64,000 nucleotides of DNA from Stieleria varia (GCF_038443385.1 NZ_CP151726.1:2914001-2978000); one strand, 5' to 3'; counted from the stretch's first letter, positions 35,111-43,733 are shown. A program made the numbers and translations. Notes: generated by a model not told the origin, from the letters alone.

Positions 35111-35200
35111 TTTGTGTGTCATTTGGCTCCTTTCGTGCCGTCCCATGGAGGGCACAGGGCGGATCAAGAGCCGTACCGGACGCTGTGAGGGCCAATTTCT

Positions 35201-35623
35201 TTGCCATCCCGAATTTTCAAGAAAACTCGATCCGATCATGCCACAGAAGTGGCGGAGGATTATGTTGAAGCGATCGCAGAGATCATCGCTGCCAATGGCG
35301 TTTGCCGATCGATGGACCTCGTCGCTCACTTTGACGTCACGCACGCGACGGTCAACAATACGGTTGGTCGGCTGCAGCGTGACGGATTCGTTGATACCGA
35401 GCCCTATCAGCCGATTTCGTTGACGGCAAAGGGTCGGCGGCTGGCTGTCAAATCACAGCGGCGGCACGAGACCGTCAAAGCGTTCTTGCGTCGAATCGGA
35501 GTGAGCGAGACGGTTGCTGCGATCGACAGCGAGGGCATCGAACATCACGTCAGCGAAGAAACGCTGCGGGCGATGGAACTCGTCTTGGCCAATGGCTTGC
35601 CAATCCAGCCCGAAACTCGTTGA
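35201..35623 (+). CDS. mntR: Manganese-responsive MntR-type (DtxR family) transcriptional regulator
   Basis: 140 residues from TTG 35201, with GAGG about 10 nt upstream; no ATG fits the family start. The winged helix is at ~20-75: AEDYVEAIAEIIAANGVCRS, MDLVAHFDVTHATVNNTVGR and LQRDGFVDTEPYQPISLTAK. The dimerisation/metal domain follows (RRLAVKSQRRHETVKAFLRR, then EGIEHHVSEETLRAMEL) with the expected His and Glu ligands. There is no C-terminal SH3 domain, as in MntR. It should bind Mn(II) and repress uptake genes and perhaps itself. No Mn transporter is in the window. Confidence 0.88.
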   Translation: MPSRIFKKTRSDHATEVAEDYVEAIAEIIAANGVCRSMDLVAHFDVTHATVNNTVGRLQRDGFVDTEPYQPISLTAKGRRLAVKSQRRHETVKAFLRRIGVSETVAAIDSEGIEHHVSEETLRAMELVLANGLPIQPETR

Positions 35624-35734
35624 TCCGTTTGGATGTCAGTGCTTGTTGGATGCCTGTAATTGATTTTGGCACACCAGTTGCTCGGTGAATTGGCCCATTG
35701 CTTCTATCACGCAATGATATCAGGATTTGGACGG

Positions 35735-36160
35735 ATGACGATCAATCTCGTTTGCTCGCAATGTTTGGTTACCAATCGAGTTCCAGATTCCAGGCTGAGA
35801 GACAAGCCTGTTTGCGGCAAGTGTCACCAGGCCTTGCTGCCGACCCATCCGGTTGAACTCAGCGACGATACATTTTCCAAATTTCTGACCAAGACGGACA
35901 TTCCCGTCATCGTCGACTTCTGGGCTCCCTGGTGTGGTCCATGCCGGATGATGGCTCCTGAATTCGCAAGTGCCGCAGAACAGCTCACGCCCCAATTCAT
36001 TCTCGCCAAATTAAACACCGAATCCTCTCCCATGTCGGCCACACCGTACAACATCACGGGTATACCGACGATGATCCTGTTCAGCAGCGGCTTGGAAGTG
36101 GCGCGTCAATCCGGGATGCTCAATACAGCACAGATCGTTGGTTGGGCGCGCCAACAATAG
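35735..36160 (+). CDS. trxC: Thioredoxin 2 (zinc-binding thioredoxin)
   Basis: 141 residues from ATG 35735; the open frame reaches further upstream but only from here does it match TrxC. The N-terminal zinc site is Cys7, Cys10, Cys27 and Cys30 (CSQCLVTNRVPDSRLRDKP and CGKC). The thioredoxin fold follows with the redox pair in WCGPC (66-70) and the cis-proline in GIPTMILF. It reduces cytoplasmic disulfides, and TrxC in other bacteria is oxidative-stress induced. It lies 112 bp downstream of mntR; co-transcription is possible, and linking Mn with redox defence is sensible but unproven. Confidence 0.9.
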   Translation: MTINLVCSQCLVTNRVPDSRLRDKPVCGKCHQALLPTHPVELSDDTFSKFLTKTDIPVIVDFWAPWCGPCRMMAPEFASAAEQLTPQFILAKLNTESSPMSATPYNITGIPTMILFSSGLEVARQSGMLNTAQIVGWARQQ

Positions 36161-36219
36161 TGAACACGACGTCGACCGTGCCCAAACGCACACCGAGGTC
36201 AAGTGCAGCGTCCAGTCTC

Positions 36220-36327
36220 GATTTTTGGGATTAGCCGTTTTGGCGTTAGCCACGGTTGTGTCTTGATTTTTGGGATTAGCCGTTTTGGCGTTAGCCACGG
36301 TTGTGTCTTGAGAACCGTGGCTAACGC
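36220..36327 (+). repeat. 45-bp tandem duplication with terminal hairpin
   Basis: The unit beginning GATTTTTGGGATTAGCCG occurs at 36220-36264 and again at 36265-36309. The second unit's end GCGTTAGCCACGGTT (36288-36302) pairs with AACCGTGGCTAACGC (36313-36327), a 15-bp stem with 10-nt loop, which abuts the E1 element. It is in the 593-bp spacer after trxC and no gene is seen. Confidence 0.7.
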
Positions 36328-36667
36328 TGGGCTGTTCAAAATTTGGGGTTGTCATTGTTTTTGCAGTCCATGTTCTCGTTCCATGCATCGCAATCAAAGT
36401 GAGCCTCAGGCGCTAGCCGTGGGCCGGCACCACAATCCGCCTCAGGCCCACGGCTAGCGCCTGAGGCTCACTGGGGGCCACCAGCTGCGCCGGGAGTGAG
36501 GTGAGAGTCGATCGCGTTTTCAACCCAGGGTGGCGGTCCCGCTCGTTACCCTCGCGGGAACCTTACCCTGGGCTATGTTGTTAAACGCCCTCGGCGTATC
36601 TTCCAAATGAAGGAACAAAACTGGCGAATTGAAGTGGCATGTCAATGCCAAGTTTTGAGCAGCCCAG
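36327..36667. mobile_element. E1 non-coding element, second copy
   Basis: 341 bp. The left end CTGGGCTGTTCAAAATTTGG begins at 36327 and the right end (36648-36667) is its reverse complement at 18 of 20 bases. The interior carries a 75-bp hairpin, 36398-36472, with 28-bp perfect arms (AGTGAGCCTCAGGCGCTAGC at the left). The same hairpin, one base different, is at 43036-43110. The last ~55 bp match the right end of the 32691-33111 copy. Confidence 0.7.
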
Positions 36668-36757
36668 GATCTTTAACAAGATCCACTACCCTAAAAATAA
36701 GCCCAGGATCTTTAACAAGATCCACTACCCAAAAAATAAGTTGTCCCAGACCACTAG
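36663..36757 (-). repeat. E3 half-element with 39-bp tandem duplication
   Basis: CCCAGGATCTTTAACAAGAT starts a 39-bp unit at 36663-36701 that is repeated at 36702-36740. The rest (TAAGTTGTCCCAGACCACTA, ending CTAG 36754-36757) is the right arm of the E3 element at 43319-43439. CTAG 36754-36757 contains the stop codon of the neighbouring lipoprotein gene on the minus strand. Confidence 0.7.
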
Positions 36758-39700
36758 TGACACTCAAAAACACTCTCGTCGGTCTCGGTCACCAGATACT
36801 GGCGATTCACGGACAGGTTGCGAAAGACTTGGCGTCGTCCCGACGGCCATAGAATTTCTACTTGGTCGATCGATGGTGCGTCACTCAATCCGAAATCGAC
36901 CGTTGATTCATTGCTGCACAAGAAACCGTCGCCGCCGACGTTCCACCGACTCCAGACTTGATCACCACATTGAACAACAATCGATGCGCCGATTGCGTCA
37001 CGTTCACTGATCGTTCCGACCAAGTCAAAGCGAACAAAATTTGCCGATTGTGTTCGGTTTTCCAAGACGGCCACGGGTTTGTCCAGATGATTGGCGATGA
37101 GATCAGGTTTGTGATCGCGATTCCAGTCTGAGACGGCCATGGTTCGCCCCAAGGCAGGGCTTGACCAATACGACGGACCGATCGTGGAGCCATTGACGCG
37201 TACAAAGCCCCGCGAGTCGCCTTGAAAGAGTTGAGGTTGCATCTGAAACGCCTGTCCGCGTTTTCGATGATCGACCAAGTGGCCGTTCAGCATCGCCAAG
37301 TCAAGCCATCCATCGCGGTCAAAGTCGACGGCTTGGGCTCCCCATCCGACCGTCATCCTGGTGTCGTTGTAGAGTCCAAAACTCGTGCTCGCGTTGTCAA
37401 AAAATGCCGGCGAGTTCTGCAGGTACAAATCGGCAGGCTGATTCCAAAAATTGGTGACCAGCAGATCGAGGCTACCGTTTTGATCGAAGTCTCCGTGTGC
37501 GACCCCCATGCAACCCTGTCGTTGCCCCATGGCTCCGAGTCCACAACCGGCCACCATGGCATTCTCGTGCAGGGTGCGTTCGCCACTGTCCCTGACGGGT
37601 TCACTTTGCCAGAACTGATTCTCCTTTGTATCGTTCGCCACAAAGACATCGTTTCCGCCGGATCGATCGAAATCTGCAATGATGGCGGCAAAGCCATAGT
37701 TGGGTTTTTGATCAAGATTCTGGCAGCCTTTCCAAGTCGTCAATTGGCCTTCTTGGTTTGATTTCCAGACATGATCTACCGCTGGTTGAAAGCTGCTGGG
37801 ATTGCATAAATCGATCTCTGGTGTGCAAACGACGGCCAAGACCTTTGGATCATCGACGTAGTTGACCTCGAACACCTCTGGCAAGTGATCGCCACTCAGA
37901 TCGCCACAGGCGATGGATGTCGTCCACGCACCGTTGGTGTTCACGGAGGGCATGGCTTGCTGGCGGAAAGTTCCGTCGCCGTTGTTGAGGTACAGGACGT
38001 TCGGCCCGATGTTTGCCACCACCAAATCCGCGAAGCCATCTTGATTGATGTCTGCCACGCAAACGCCTTGCCCGTATCCTTGATCTCCGACATCGGCAGG
38101 GACCGTGATGTCTGTTGCTTGGCCAGAAACATTTCGTATCAACTGATTGGGTAGCGAACCATCAGGATCGAACGCGTCTCCGCCGCCTTGCGTCAGGTAG
38201 AGGTCGTTCCAGCCATCGCGATCGAAATCGACGACTCCGATTCCTCCACCGGTCAATTGATGCAGCAGATGCTCGTTTGCCCTCCAGTCGTTTCCCGATT
38301 GATACTGAAATGCCAGTCCGATGGACTCCGAAATGTCCTCCAGTCGAATCGGTGTCGCAGGCACCATTGCTGACGACGCGTCGGGAGGTGACGTCGTGCT
38401 AGAAACGGAGTCTGGCGGTGAAAGGGAAGGGATCGGCAACTCGTCGATCGCTATCCCGCAGCTGTCTGCCAAGTCACTTTCAAAAGCATTCACGGATGCC
38501 GCTGTGGTATTTGCGAGTTCATTGCGGCGGGCCTGCAGGCGTTGTTCGTCGATGTCGCCGGAGCCATGGGTGCGAAGCAGTACTTCTTGCCAAGCGATGG
38601 ATTCCCAAGGGCGATTGAGTTGATCGAGGATCTCCGCGATTCGACTGAGCTCCTCTGGAGTTCCTGGACGGAGGCCGATGTTACGTATCAAATTCGCCAT
38701 CTCGTTGAGCATCAGATATCGCTGGGTAACGCAGTTCGCTTGCTCGATCCGACCAAGTTGTTGCAGCGACTGGGCCAGTCCGAGGTGGGAGAAGCGATCG
38801 GTCGGGTCTCGGCGGATCGCTTCGATGTAACAGCGTGCCGATTCTTTGTGGCGTTCTTGTCGCTGCATCCAAGCTCCCAATGCGTGCCAGTACTCCGGCT
38901 CCTCTTCGATTCCCGCTGGCGTCCGCTGGCTCCATTGTTGCAGGGACAAATCATCATGCAGATCCGAATAAATGCGTCCTTGGAAAGCGTGGATCGGAGC
39001 AGACTGAGGAAAGGAGAGGCTCAACCGTTCGATCAACTCACGAGCCCGATCAAGTTCACCGTCGGAACGCAGTTGTCTGGCATCGGCCAGTTGGGCGGGT
39101 ACCAGACGGTCGCCGTAGTTGGGTTTTGGGATCGACTCATCGATGAAGGAATCGCCATAGGTGTTCATGGCGAACAGTTCCTTTTCCGTTGTATCTCCGC
39201 TCCGCACCAAAGCCCGCAGATGGGATGCGGCTTGGATCCGCAGTCCCTGATTGTTCAACAAGGAGGCCAGACGGTGGTGGACTCGATTGGTGTCACCACT
39301 TCGTTCAAGGATTCTTTGCAATCGTTGTTGCGCCGCGCTCAATTCTCCGGCATCTGCGAGCCACTGTGCAGACAGCCAGTCGGCTTCGTCCAGCAGTTCC
39401 GACTGCGGCGACCGCAGATCTTCCAGGAGCCCTGCCGCGGCCAATGCGTTGCCAAGTTGGGCTTCGCATTTCGCCATCAACAAGGTGACTTCGGCATCCT
39501 CGGGATGTTCGATCGACAGCGACAGCAGTGTCGTTCGTGACTCGCTATAGTTGCTCTTACGGAACTGCTGTTGTGCATAGGCCAATTGATCCTCAAACGA
39601 TTGCTTTTGCGTCGCATCAGCGGACTGGCGCTGCAGTTGGCGGCGGCGAAGTTCCGCTGCGGTAGAGCCGTCTTCTCCAGACCCACAGCCCAGCAGGACG

Positions 39701-39765
39701 ACGAGGGTCGGCAGTATGCCGAATGCAATCGCCATCCAGAAATGATGAGGCGACATGACGTTCAA
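36754..39765 (-). CDS. Lipoprotein with TPR, FG-GAP/VCBS and ASPIC/UnbV domains (paralogue 1)
   Basis: 1003 residues. The signal FGILPTLVVLLGCGSG has a lipobox ending in Cys near residue 27. Residues ~55-400 are TPR-like helical repeats; ~470-880 are FG-GAP/VCBS beta-propeller repeats with calcium-loop motifs such as DFDRDGWNDLYL, DINQDGFADLVV and DFDRSGGNDVFV; the end (RDAIGASIVVQCGDQVWSRW and ILWPSGRRQVF) is the ASPIC/UnbV domain. It probably sits on the envelope and binds a partner or polysaccharide. Its ATG overlaps the stop of the upstream paralogue by four bases. The TAG stop lies inside an E3 repeat end. Confidence 0.88.
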   Translation of the reverse strand: MNVMSPHHFWMAIAFGILPTLVVLLGCGSGEDGSTAAELRRRQLQRQSADATQKQSFEDQLAYAQQQFRKSNYSESRTTLLSLSIEHPEDAEVTLLMAKCEAQLGNALAAAGLLEDLRSPQSELLDEADWLSAQWLADAGELSAAQQRLQRILERSGDTNRVHHRLASLLNNQGLRIQAASHLRALVRSGDTTEKELFAMNTYGDSFIDESIPKPNYGDRLVPAQLADARQLRSDGELDRARELIERLSLSFPQSAPIHAFQGRIYSDLHDDLSLQQWSQRTPAGIEEEPEYWHALGAWMQRQERHKESARCYIEAIRRDPTDRFSHLGLAQSLQQLGRIEQANCVTQRYLMLNEMANLIRNIGLRPGTPEELSRIAEILDQLNRPWESIAWQEVLLRTHGSGDIDEQRLQARRNELANTTAASVNAFESDLADSCGIAIDELPIPSLSPPDSVSSTTSPPDASSAMVPATPIRLEDISESIGLAFQYQSGNDWRANEHLLHQLTGGGIGVVDFDRDGWNDLYLTQGGGDAFDPDGSLPNQLIRNVSGQATDITVPADVGDQGYGQGVCVADINQDGFADLVVANIGPNVLYLNNGDGTFRQQAMPSVNTNGAWTTSIACGDLSGDHLPEVFEVNYVDDPKVLAVVCTPEIDLCNPSSFQPAVDHVWKSNQEGQLTTWKGCQNLDQKPNYGFAAIIADFDRSGGNDVFVANDTKENQFWQSEPVRDSGERTLHENAMVAGCGLGAMGQRQGCMGVAHGDFDQNGSLDLLVTNFWNQPADLYLQNSPAFFDNASTSFGLYNDTRMTVGWGAQAVDFDRDGWLDLAMLNGHLVDHRKRGQAFQMQPQLFQGDSRGFVRVNGSTIGPSYWSSPALGRTMAVSDWNRDHKPDLIANHLDKPVAVLENRTQSANFVRFDLVGTISERDAIGASIVVQCGDQVWSRWNVGGDGFLCSNESTVDFGLSDAPSIDQVEILWPSGRRQVFRNLSVNRQYLVTETDESVFECH

Positions 39766-42700
39766 GACCCAGCCTCACCATCGGAGGTGGGGAATTCGAA
39801 CGCCTGTTCCTGGTCTTCGACGATCAAGTATCGTTTTCCGGAGACCATGGCACCGAGCTTTTGCTCGACACCGCTTGGCCAAATCACGGTGACGTCCTGA
39901 ACTGCTGTTTCTCCTCCTGTTCCGATCCAGATTTGCCGCTCGTTGCTGGACATGTAACCGTCTCCGGAAAACAGTTGCGACAACACCGTTCGTCCATCGA
40001 TTTTCATTCGGACCGTGGTACCAATCGCATCTCTCTGCGACCGCGTGGCTTTCAGTTCCAATGCGATGTGATGACCGTGGTTTTCGGATCGATTGACCAA
40101 GAGAGCGACCGGTTCGTACAGATTGGAAATGGATACGTCGATTCGCCCGTCACGATCGGCATCCAAGGTGACCAAGGCGCGGCCGAGGTGATCGCGGGTA
40201 AAGTACTCTCCCAATTCGGGTCGATCCAACTCACTCCAGCGTCCGTCAGGATTGCGCCGGAAGACTTGGGTGGGCATCCGATAGGCGATGTCTTCGCGAT
40301 CAACGTCGTCGACGTGCCCGTTGGTCAGAATCAATTCCAGTGCCGAGTTGTTGTCAAAATCGGCCCACTGCGTGCCAAACCCAAGCATGTTCATCGATGG
40401 TTGCAGCAGGCCGACTTGGAAACTCTTGTCGGACCAAAGGCCCGGTGCTACTTGTTCGTAATACGTATTGTGTTCGTTCGAGAAATGGGTCAAGAAGAAA
40501 TCGATATCGCCATCGCCGTCGGGATCACCCACAGCGATCCCCATGGACGCTTGCGCATTCGAGTTTGCATCGGTACCGATACCGCGAATCGCAGCCAGAT
40601 CGTTGAGCTGAAATCCTGCTGTGTCTGACTTGCCAGACCACAAGTGATTCGCTGTCATGTCATTGGCGACGTACACGTCGACGCCGGGGTGTTCATCAAA
40701 CTCACCGACGACCACGCCGAGTCCCCTGCCGAGCGATGTCGGCTGCATCCATTCTTCGCTCGCGTCAACAAACGTGCCGTCACCCACGCCACGCCAAATC
40801 GTGTCGCGGGCGGCGTCGAACTGGAGAGGCGGGCAGGTGGCGATTCCCTGGTTGTTGGAACAAGCAATCTCGTAGGGCTGATCGCCTCCGCAATAGGCGG
40901 CCGCAAAAAGATCAGCAAATCCATCACCATTCAGGTCAGCCATCGCAGAGGATGTGGTCCATGCTTGGCCTGACAGTCCAACTTGCTCGGTAACATCTTG
41001 GAATGTCCCGTCGCCGTTGTTGCGGTACAAACGATCCTGTCCGATGTTTCCGTCAAAGATGTCAGGGAACCCATCGTCGTTGTAGTCGCCGATGCAGATC
41101 CCGTGTGTGAATCCCAGGTCCTGATACTCGGCGAAACGGGATACTTCGTCAAAGCGTCCTTGGTGATTTCGGAAAAGTCGATTGGGTGACGAGTTGGATT
41201 GTCGTGGCTTTCCGTCGAGCATCGCACCAGCGAGATCAGGCCAGCCGTCCAAGTCAAAATCGATGACGCCAAGCCCACCGCCCACACTTTGATAAATCCA
41301 GTGCCCTTCGGTCTCGGCCTCCGCGGCCACCGCACATGTGTGCTCAAGTCCTCGCTGTGCTGCCTCCTCGACAAAGTGAATGGATGCATCTGAGGAATGT
41401 TTTGGCGAGTCGCTGCCAGGTTGGGCTATTCGCAATGGACCATGGGAACTTGGCGGTTTGATGTCCGGCAGATCGCTCAAGTCGATCGAATTGGCAATCG
41501 ACATCTCGGGCGATTGCCACGGAGTGGTGACGGTGAGTTGGCGGCGAATGGCGAGGTAACGTTCCCGCGAATCTATCACGGGATCATCGGACAATCCTAC
41601 CGCCAGGCGAGCCCAGCCTTCCGCTTCCCATAGGCGTCCCAACGCCGCCATCGCTTCGGCAACTTTCATAGCCGCAGCCTGGGATTGGCTGTTTCGTTCA
41701 AGAAAAACATGGAGCGAATCACGCAGCGCCGACATCTTCACGATCTGTTTGGCGACCCGCTCTGCTTCTGCGTCTCGGCCGATCTGTTTGAGACTCAGTA
41801 ACAAGGACTTCAGCATTTCCGAGTGAGTGGTTTCGTCTATGCGGAACGATTCCCAAAGGGCACGGGCTGCTTGCTCGTGTTGCCCCATTTTCTGAGACCA
41901 CAATCCCATCACAATCCAGTAGTCGGCAGATTGTTCCATGGAGTCAGGCAAAGATTGTTGCCAAGTCGCTAACTCATCCAGCCGATTAAGCTTGATCAAG
42001 GCGCGTCCGTAGAGTCCGAGCGCGGGCACGAACTGTGGGTGTTTCGCAACAACCGGCTCCAGACGCGTTGCAACCTTGTCCCATCGCAAGTAAATGGCAT
42101 CAATCAAAGCGATGCCGTATTCGGGGCGCAAGTCGCTTGGTCGTTCAGACAAGAGTTTGCGGCACAACTCCGCATCCGGCTCGACTCGACCCGTGTTGGC
42201 GAGCACAACAAGCGACTCGGGGTCGCCGTGTCCATTCTGTAGCAACCAGCGGAGCGATGCGATGCATCGATCCGGCAGGCCGATCATTGCAGCCATCCCA
42301 ACGAGGTCGTAGCGAGGCTGGACGACGTCCGGGTAAAGCTCGATCATTCGCTCTAATACCTCCAAGGCATCAAACGGTAGGCTTTGATGCATCAGCACTT
42401 GGCTTAGTTTTGACAGGATCGCTTGACTGGGAGCAGCGACATTCGCTAACGATTCGCGATACATGACAGCAGCCTGAGAGAGATCTCCCGTCAGAACGGC
42501 CACATCCCCAGCCATTTCCAGCGCAGTGGAGTCTGTCGGTTCCTGGACCAATCGAGCCTTGATCGCGGCGTCTGCGGTAGCGATGTCTCCGCGCGAGATT
42601 GCGAGTTGAACGGCTGTGGGTGAAAAAACGGACGCTGACACCGCGTGTGAGTCAGCACCGCCGCTCTGACTCTCTGATTCCGTGGTTGTTGGTGAGCCGC

Positions 42701-42770
42701 ATCCTGACAGCAACACGAAAACCATTGCGTATCCAATGATTCGGTATGCGGCGATTCGGTATGCGGCCAC
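39762..42770 (-). CDS. Lipoprotein with TPR, FG-GAP/VCBS and ASPIC/UnbV domains (paralogue 2)
   Basis: 1002 residues with the same domain order as its downstream neighbour: lipobox LSGCG (Cys ~24), TPR-like repeats to ~430, propeller motifs (DFDLDGWPDLAG, DYNDDGFPDIFD, DLNGDGFADLFA, DPDGDGDIDFFL), and a C-terminal ASPIC/UnbV domain (RDAIGTTVRMKIDGRTVLSQ, IWPSGVEQKLG). The extreme N-terminus has a 15-bp direct repeat (AAYRIAAYRI), so the true start may be a later codon such as the Met at residue 16. The two genes overlap by four bases, indicating one operon and a tandem gene duplication. Confidence 0.88.
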   Translation of the reverse strand: MAAYRIAAYRIIGYAMVFVLLSGCGSPTTTESESQSGGADSHAVSASVFSPTAVQLAISRGDIATADAAIKARLVQEPTDSTALEMAGDVAVLTGDLSQAAVMYRESLANVAAPSQAILSKLSQVLMHQSLPFDALEVLERMIELYPDVVQPRYDLVGMAAMIGLPDRCIASLRWLLQNGHGDPESLVVLANTGRVEPDAELCRKLLSERPSDLRPEYGIALIDAIYLRWDKVATRLEPVVAKHPQFVPALGLYGRALIKLNRLDELATWQQSLPDSMEQSADYWIVMGLWSQKMGQHEQAARALWESFRIDETTHSEMLKSLLLSLKQIGRDAEAERVAKQIVKMSALRDSLHVFLERNSQSQAAAMKVAEAMAALGRLWEAEGWARLAVGLSDDPVIDSRERYLAIRRQLTVTTPWQSPEMSIANSIDLSDLPDIKPPSSHGPLRIAQPGSDSPKHSSDASIHFVEEAAQRGLEHTCAVAAEAETEGHWIYQSVGGGLGVIDFDLDGWPDLAGAMLDGKPRQSNSSPNRLFRNHQGRFDEVSRFAEYQDLGFTHGICIGDYNDDGFPDIFDGNIGQDRLYRNNGDGTFQDVTEQVGLSGQAWTTSSAMADLNGDGFADLFAAAYCGGDQPYEIACSNNQGIATCPPLQFDAARDTIWRGVGDGTFVDASEEWMQPTSLGRGLGVVVGEFDEHPGVDVYVANDMTANHLWSGKSDTAGFQLNDLAAIRGIGTDANSNAQASMGIAVGDPDGDGDIDFFLTHFSNEHNTYYEQVAPGLWSDKSFQVGLLQPSMNMLGFGTQWADFDNNSALELILTNGHVDDVDREDIAYRMPTQVFRRNPDGRWSELDRPELGEYFTRDHLGRALVTLDADRDGRIDVSISNLYEPVALLVNRSENHGHHIALELKATRSQRDAIGTTVRMKIDGRTVLSQLFSGDGYMSSNERQIWIGTGGETAVQDVTVIWPSGVEQKLGAMVSGKRYLIVEDQEQAFEFPTSDGEAGS

Positions 42771-42819
42771 AATAGACTCCCGCCGGATCGAAATGCGTAC
42801 AAAGGATAGAACGGAAAAA

Positions 42820-42876
42820 GTGGGGCAGGTTTGTAACCTGCCGTTCCGCCATTGACAGGTTGCAAACCTGTCCCAC
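42820..42876. repeat. 57-bp hairpin repeat
   Basis: GTGGGGCAGGTTTGTAACCTG (split here as 42820-42840) and 42856-42876 pair at 19 of 21 bases with a 15-nt loop. It lies 50 bp upstream of the lipoprotein operon start in the 5' leader or promoter region. Confidence 0.7.
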
Positions 42877-42964
42877 GCTAAGAAGCGGCGCTGATTCTCC
42901 GTTCGCTACTCTGATGATACCGTATATCGCAATTCGGAGTTGCTTGACGGCCAGGAGGATTGTC

Positions 42965-43110
42965 CTGAGCTATTCAAAAGTTTGGTGTTGACATTGTTTT
43001 TCAGTCCATGTTTTGTTTCCATGCATCGCAATCAAAGTGAGCCTCAGGCGCTAGCCGTGGGCCGGCGCCACAATCCGCCTCAGGCCCACGGCTAGCGCCT
43101 GAGGCTCACT
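42965..43110. mobile_element. E1 non-coding element, right-truncated copy
   Basis: The left end CTGAGCTATTCAAAAGTTTG is a diverged E1 terminus, and the following 70 bp match 36345-36397. It ends with the 75-bp hairpin 43036-43110, identical to 36398-36472 but for one loop base. No right terminus was found; E2 and E3 copies follow instead. Confidence 0.6.
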
Positions 43111-43139
43111 GGGGGGACGTAGCCGTTGCGCATACAGCA

Positions 43140-43322
43140 CTAGCCAGGATGATTCATCAGCCGGCACGCGATAGCGTCCGGTTCCCGATTACAGGCGTGA
43201 GAACCGGACGCTATCGCGTGGCGGCTGATTTGCGCAGACTGTTTTCGTGCCAATCCGCGTAAGCCGTTTCGTGCAAACGTATTGCGAAGAAGTTAGGGAG
43301 TCGCGTGAATAATCTGGGCTAG
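43140..43322 (+). mobile_element. E2 non-coding element, intact copy
   Basis: 183 bp bounded by CTAG at both ends (43140-43143 and 43319-43322). The ends CTAGCCAGGATGATTCA and the reverse complement CTAGCCCAGATTATTCA agree at most positions and are terminal inverted repeats. Inside, CACGCGATAGCGTCCGGTTC (43165-43184) pairs perfectly with 43201-43220, extended by TCAGCCG/CGGCTGA around one mismatch. It is non-coding. If CTAG is a target duplication, this resembles the YTAR duplications made by IS5-group transposases; that is inference. Confidence 0.7.
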
Positions 43323-43439
43323 TGGTTTGGGACAGCTAGAAGTTGGGGCTTGCCGTAGTGGATCTTGTCAAAGATCCCACCGCTACAGGATCTTTAACAA
43401 GATCCACTACCCTAAAGATAAGTTGTCCCAGAGCACTAG
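43319..43439. mobile_element. E3 palindromic non-coding element, intact copy
   Basis: 121 bp bounded by CTAG at 43319-43322 (shared with E2) and 43436-43439. The outer ends CTAGTGGTTTGGGACAGCT and the complement of AGTTGTCCCAGAGCACTAG are inverted repeats. The inner arms GTGGATCTTGTCAAAGATCC (43358-43377) and 43388-43407 pair at 19 of 20 bases with a 10-nt loop. A half copy with a tandem duplication is at 36663-36757. Confidence 0.68.
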
Positions 43440-43460
43440 GCGGATGGTGGCGTTCGTTTT

Positions 43461-43590
43461 CGACTTTCCAAGTCGATAGCGTGCCCCGCCAAGCGTTTTG
43501 CCATTCAGAAAGGCTTTCTTGAGCAAACGGGCCCCTCCCTCGCATTCGCCTCAACGGCTAAACGCGACATCTCCCAAGTTCCTTGGGGGG
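43461..43590 (+). repeat. Repeat B copy plus E1-internal segment
   Basis: Repeat B (CGACTTTCCAAGTCGATAGC) is at 43461-43490. Then 43526-43590 (CCCTCCCTCGCATTCGCCTC) matches 32985-33053 inside the intact E1 element at most positions, including CCCAAGTTCCTTGG. With the preceding elements this explains nearly all of the 990-bp gap 42771-43760. Confidence 0.65.
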
Positions 43591-43692
43591 CGGTGACAGT
43601 GGACAAGAAATGGCTCAACAACCAACGCCGAAACACCGAGTCAACACGGACTTTTGACAGGCCAGGATTATCCTCCAAACTTGCGTCCAGAC

Positions 43693-43733
43693 AAAAAAAC
43701 GACGGCCGCAACAGAGTCTGTTGCGGCCGTCGT
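43693..43733 (-). terminator. Rho-independent terminator of the DUF1559 operon
   Basis: ACGACGGCCGCAACAGA pairs with TCTGTTGCGGCCGTCGT over 17 perfect base pairs (43699-43733), followed on the minus strand by seven T residues (43699-43693). It lies 28 bp after the DUF1559 stop. It is the clearest intrinsic terminator in the window. Confidence 0.92.

Noticed and set aside
35106-35423. Open frame overlapping the start of mntR
   Set aside because: It starts within the -10 region of the mntR promoter and is out of frame with the regulator; no family features.
36220-36309. Possible CRISPR-like spaced repeats
   Set aside because: Only two units, directly adjacent with no spacers, no leader and no cas genes. 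The scattered repeats A and B also lack regular spacing.
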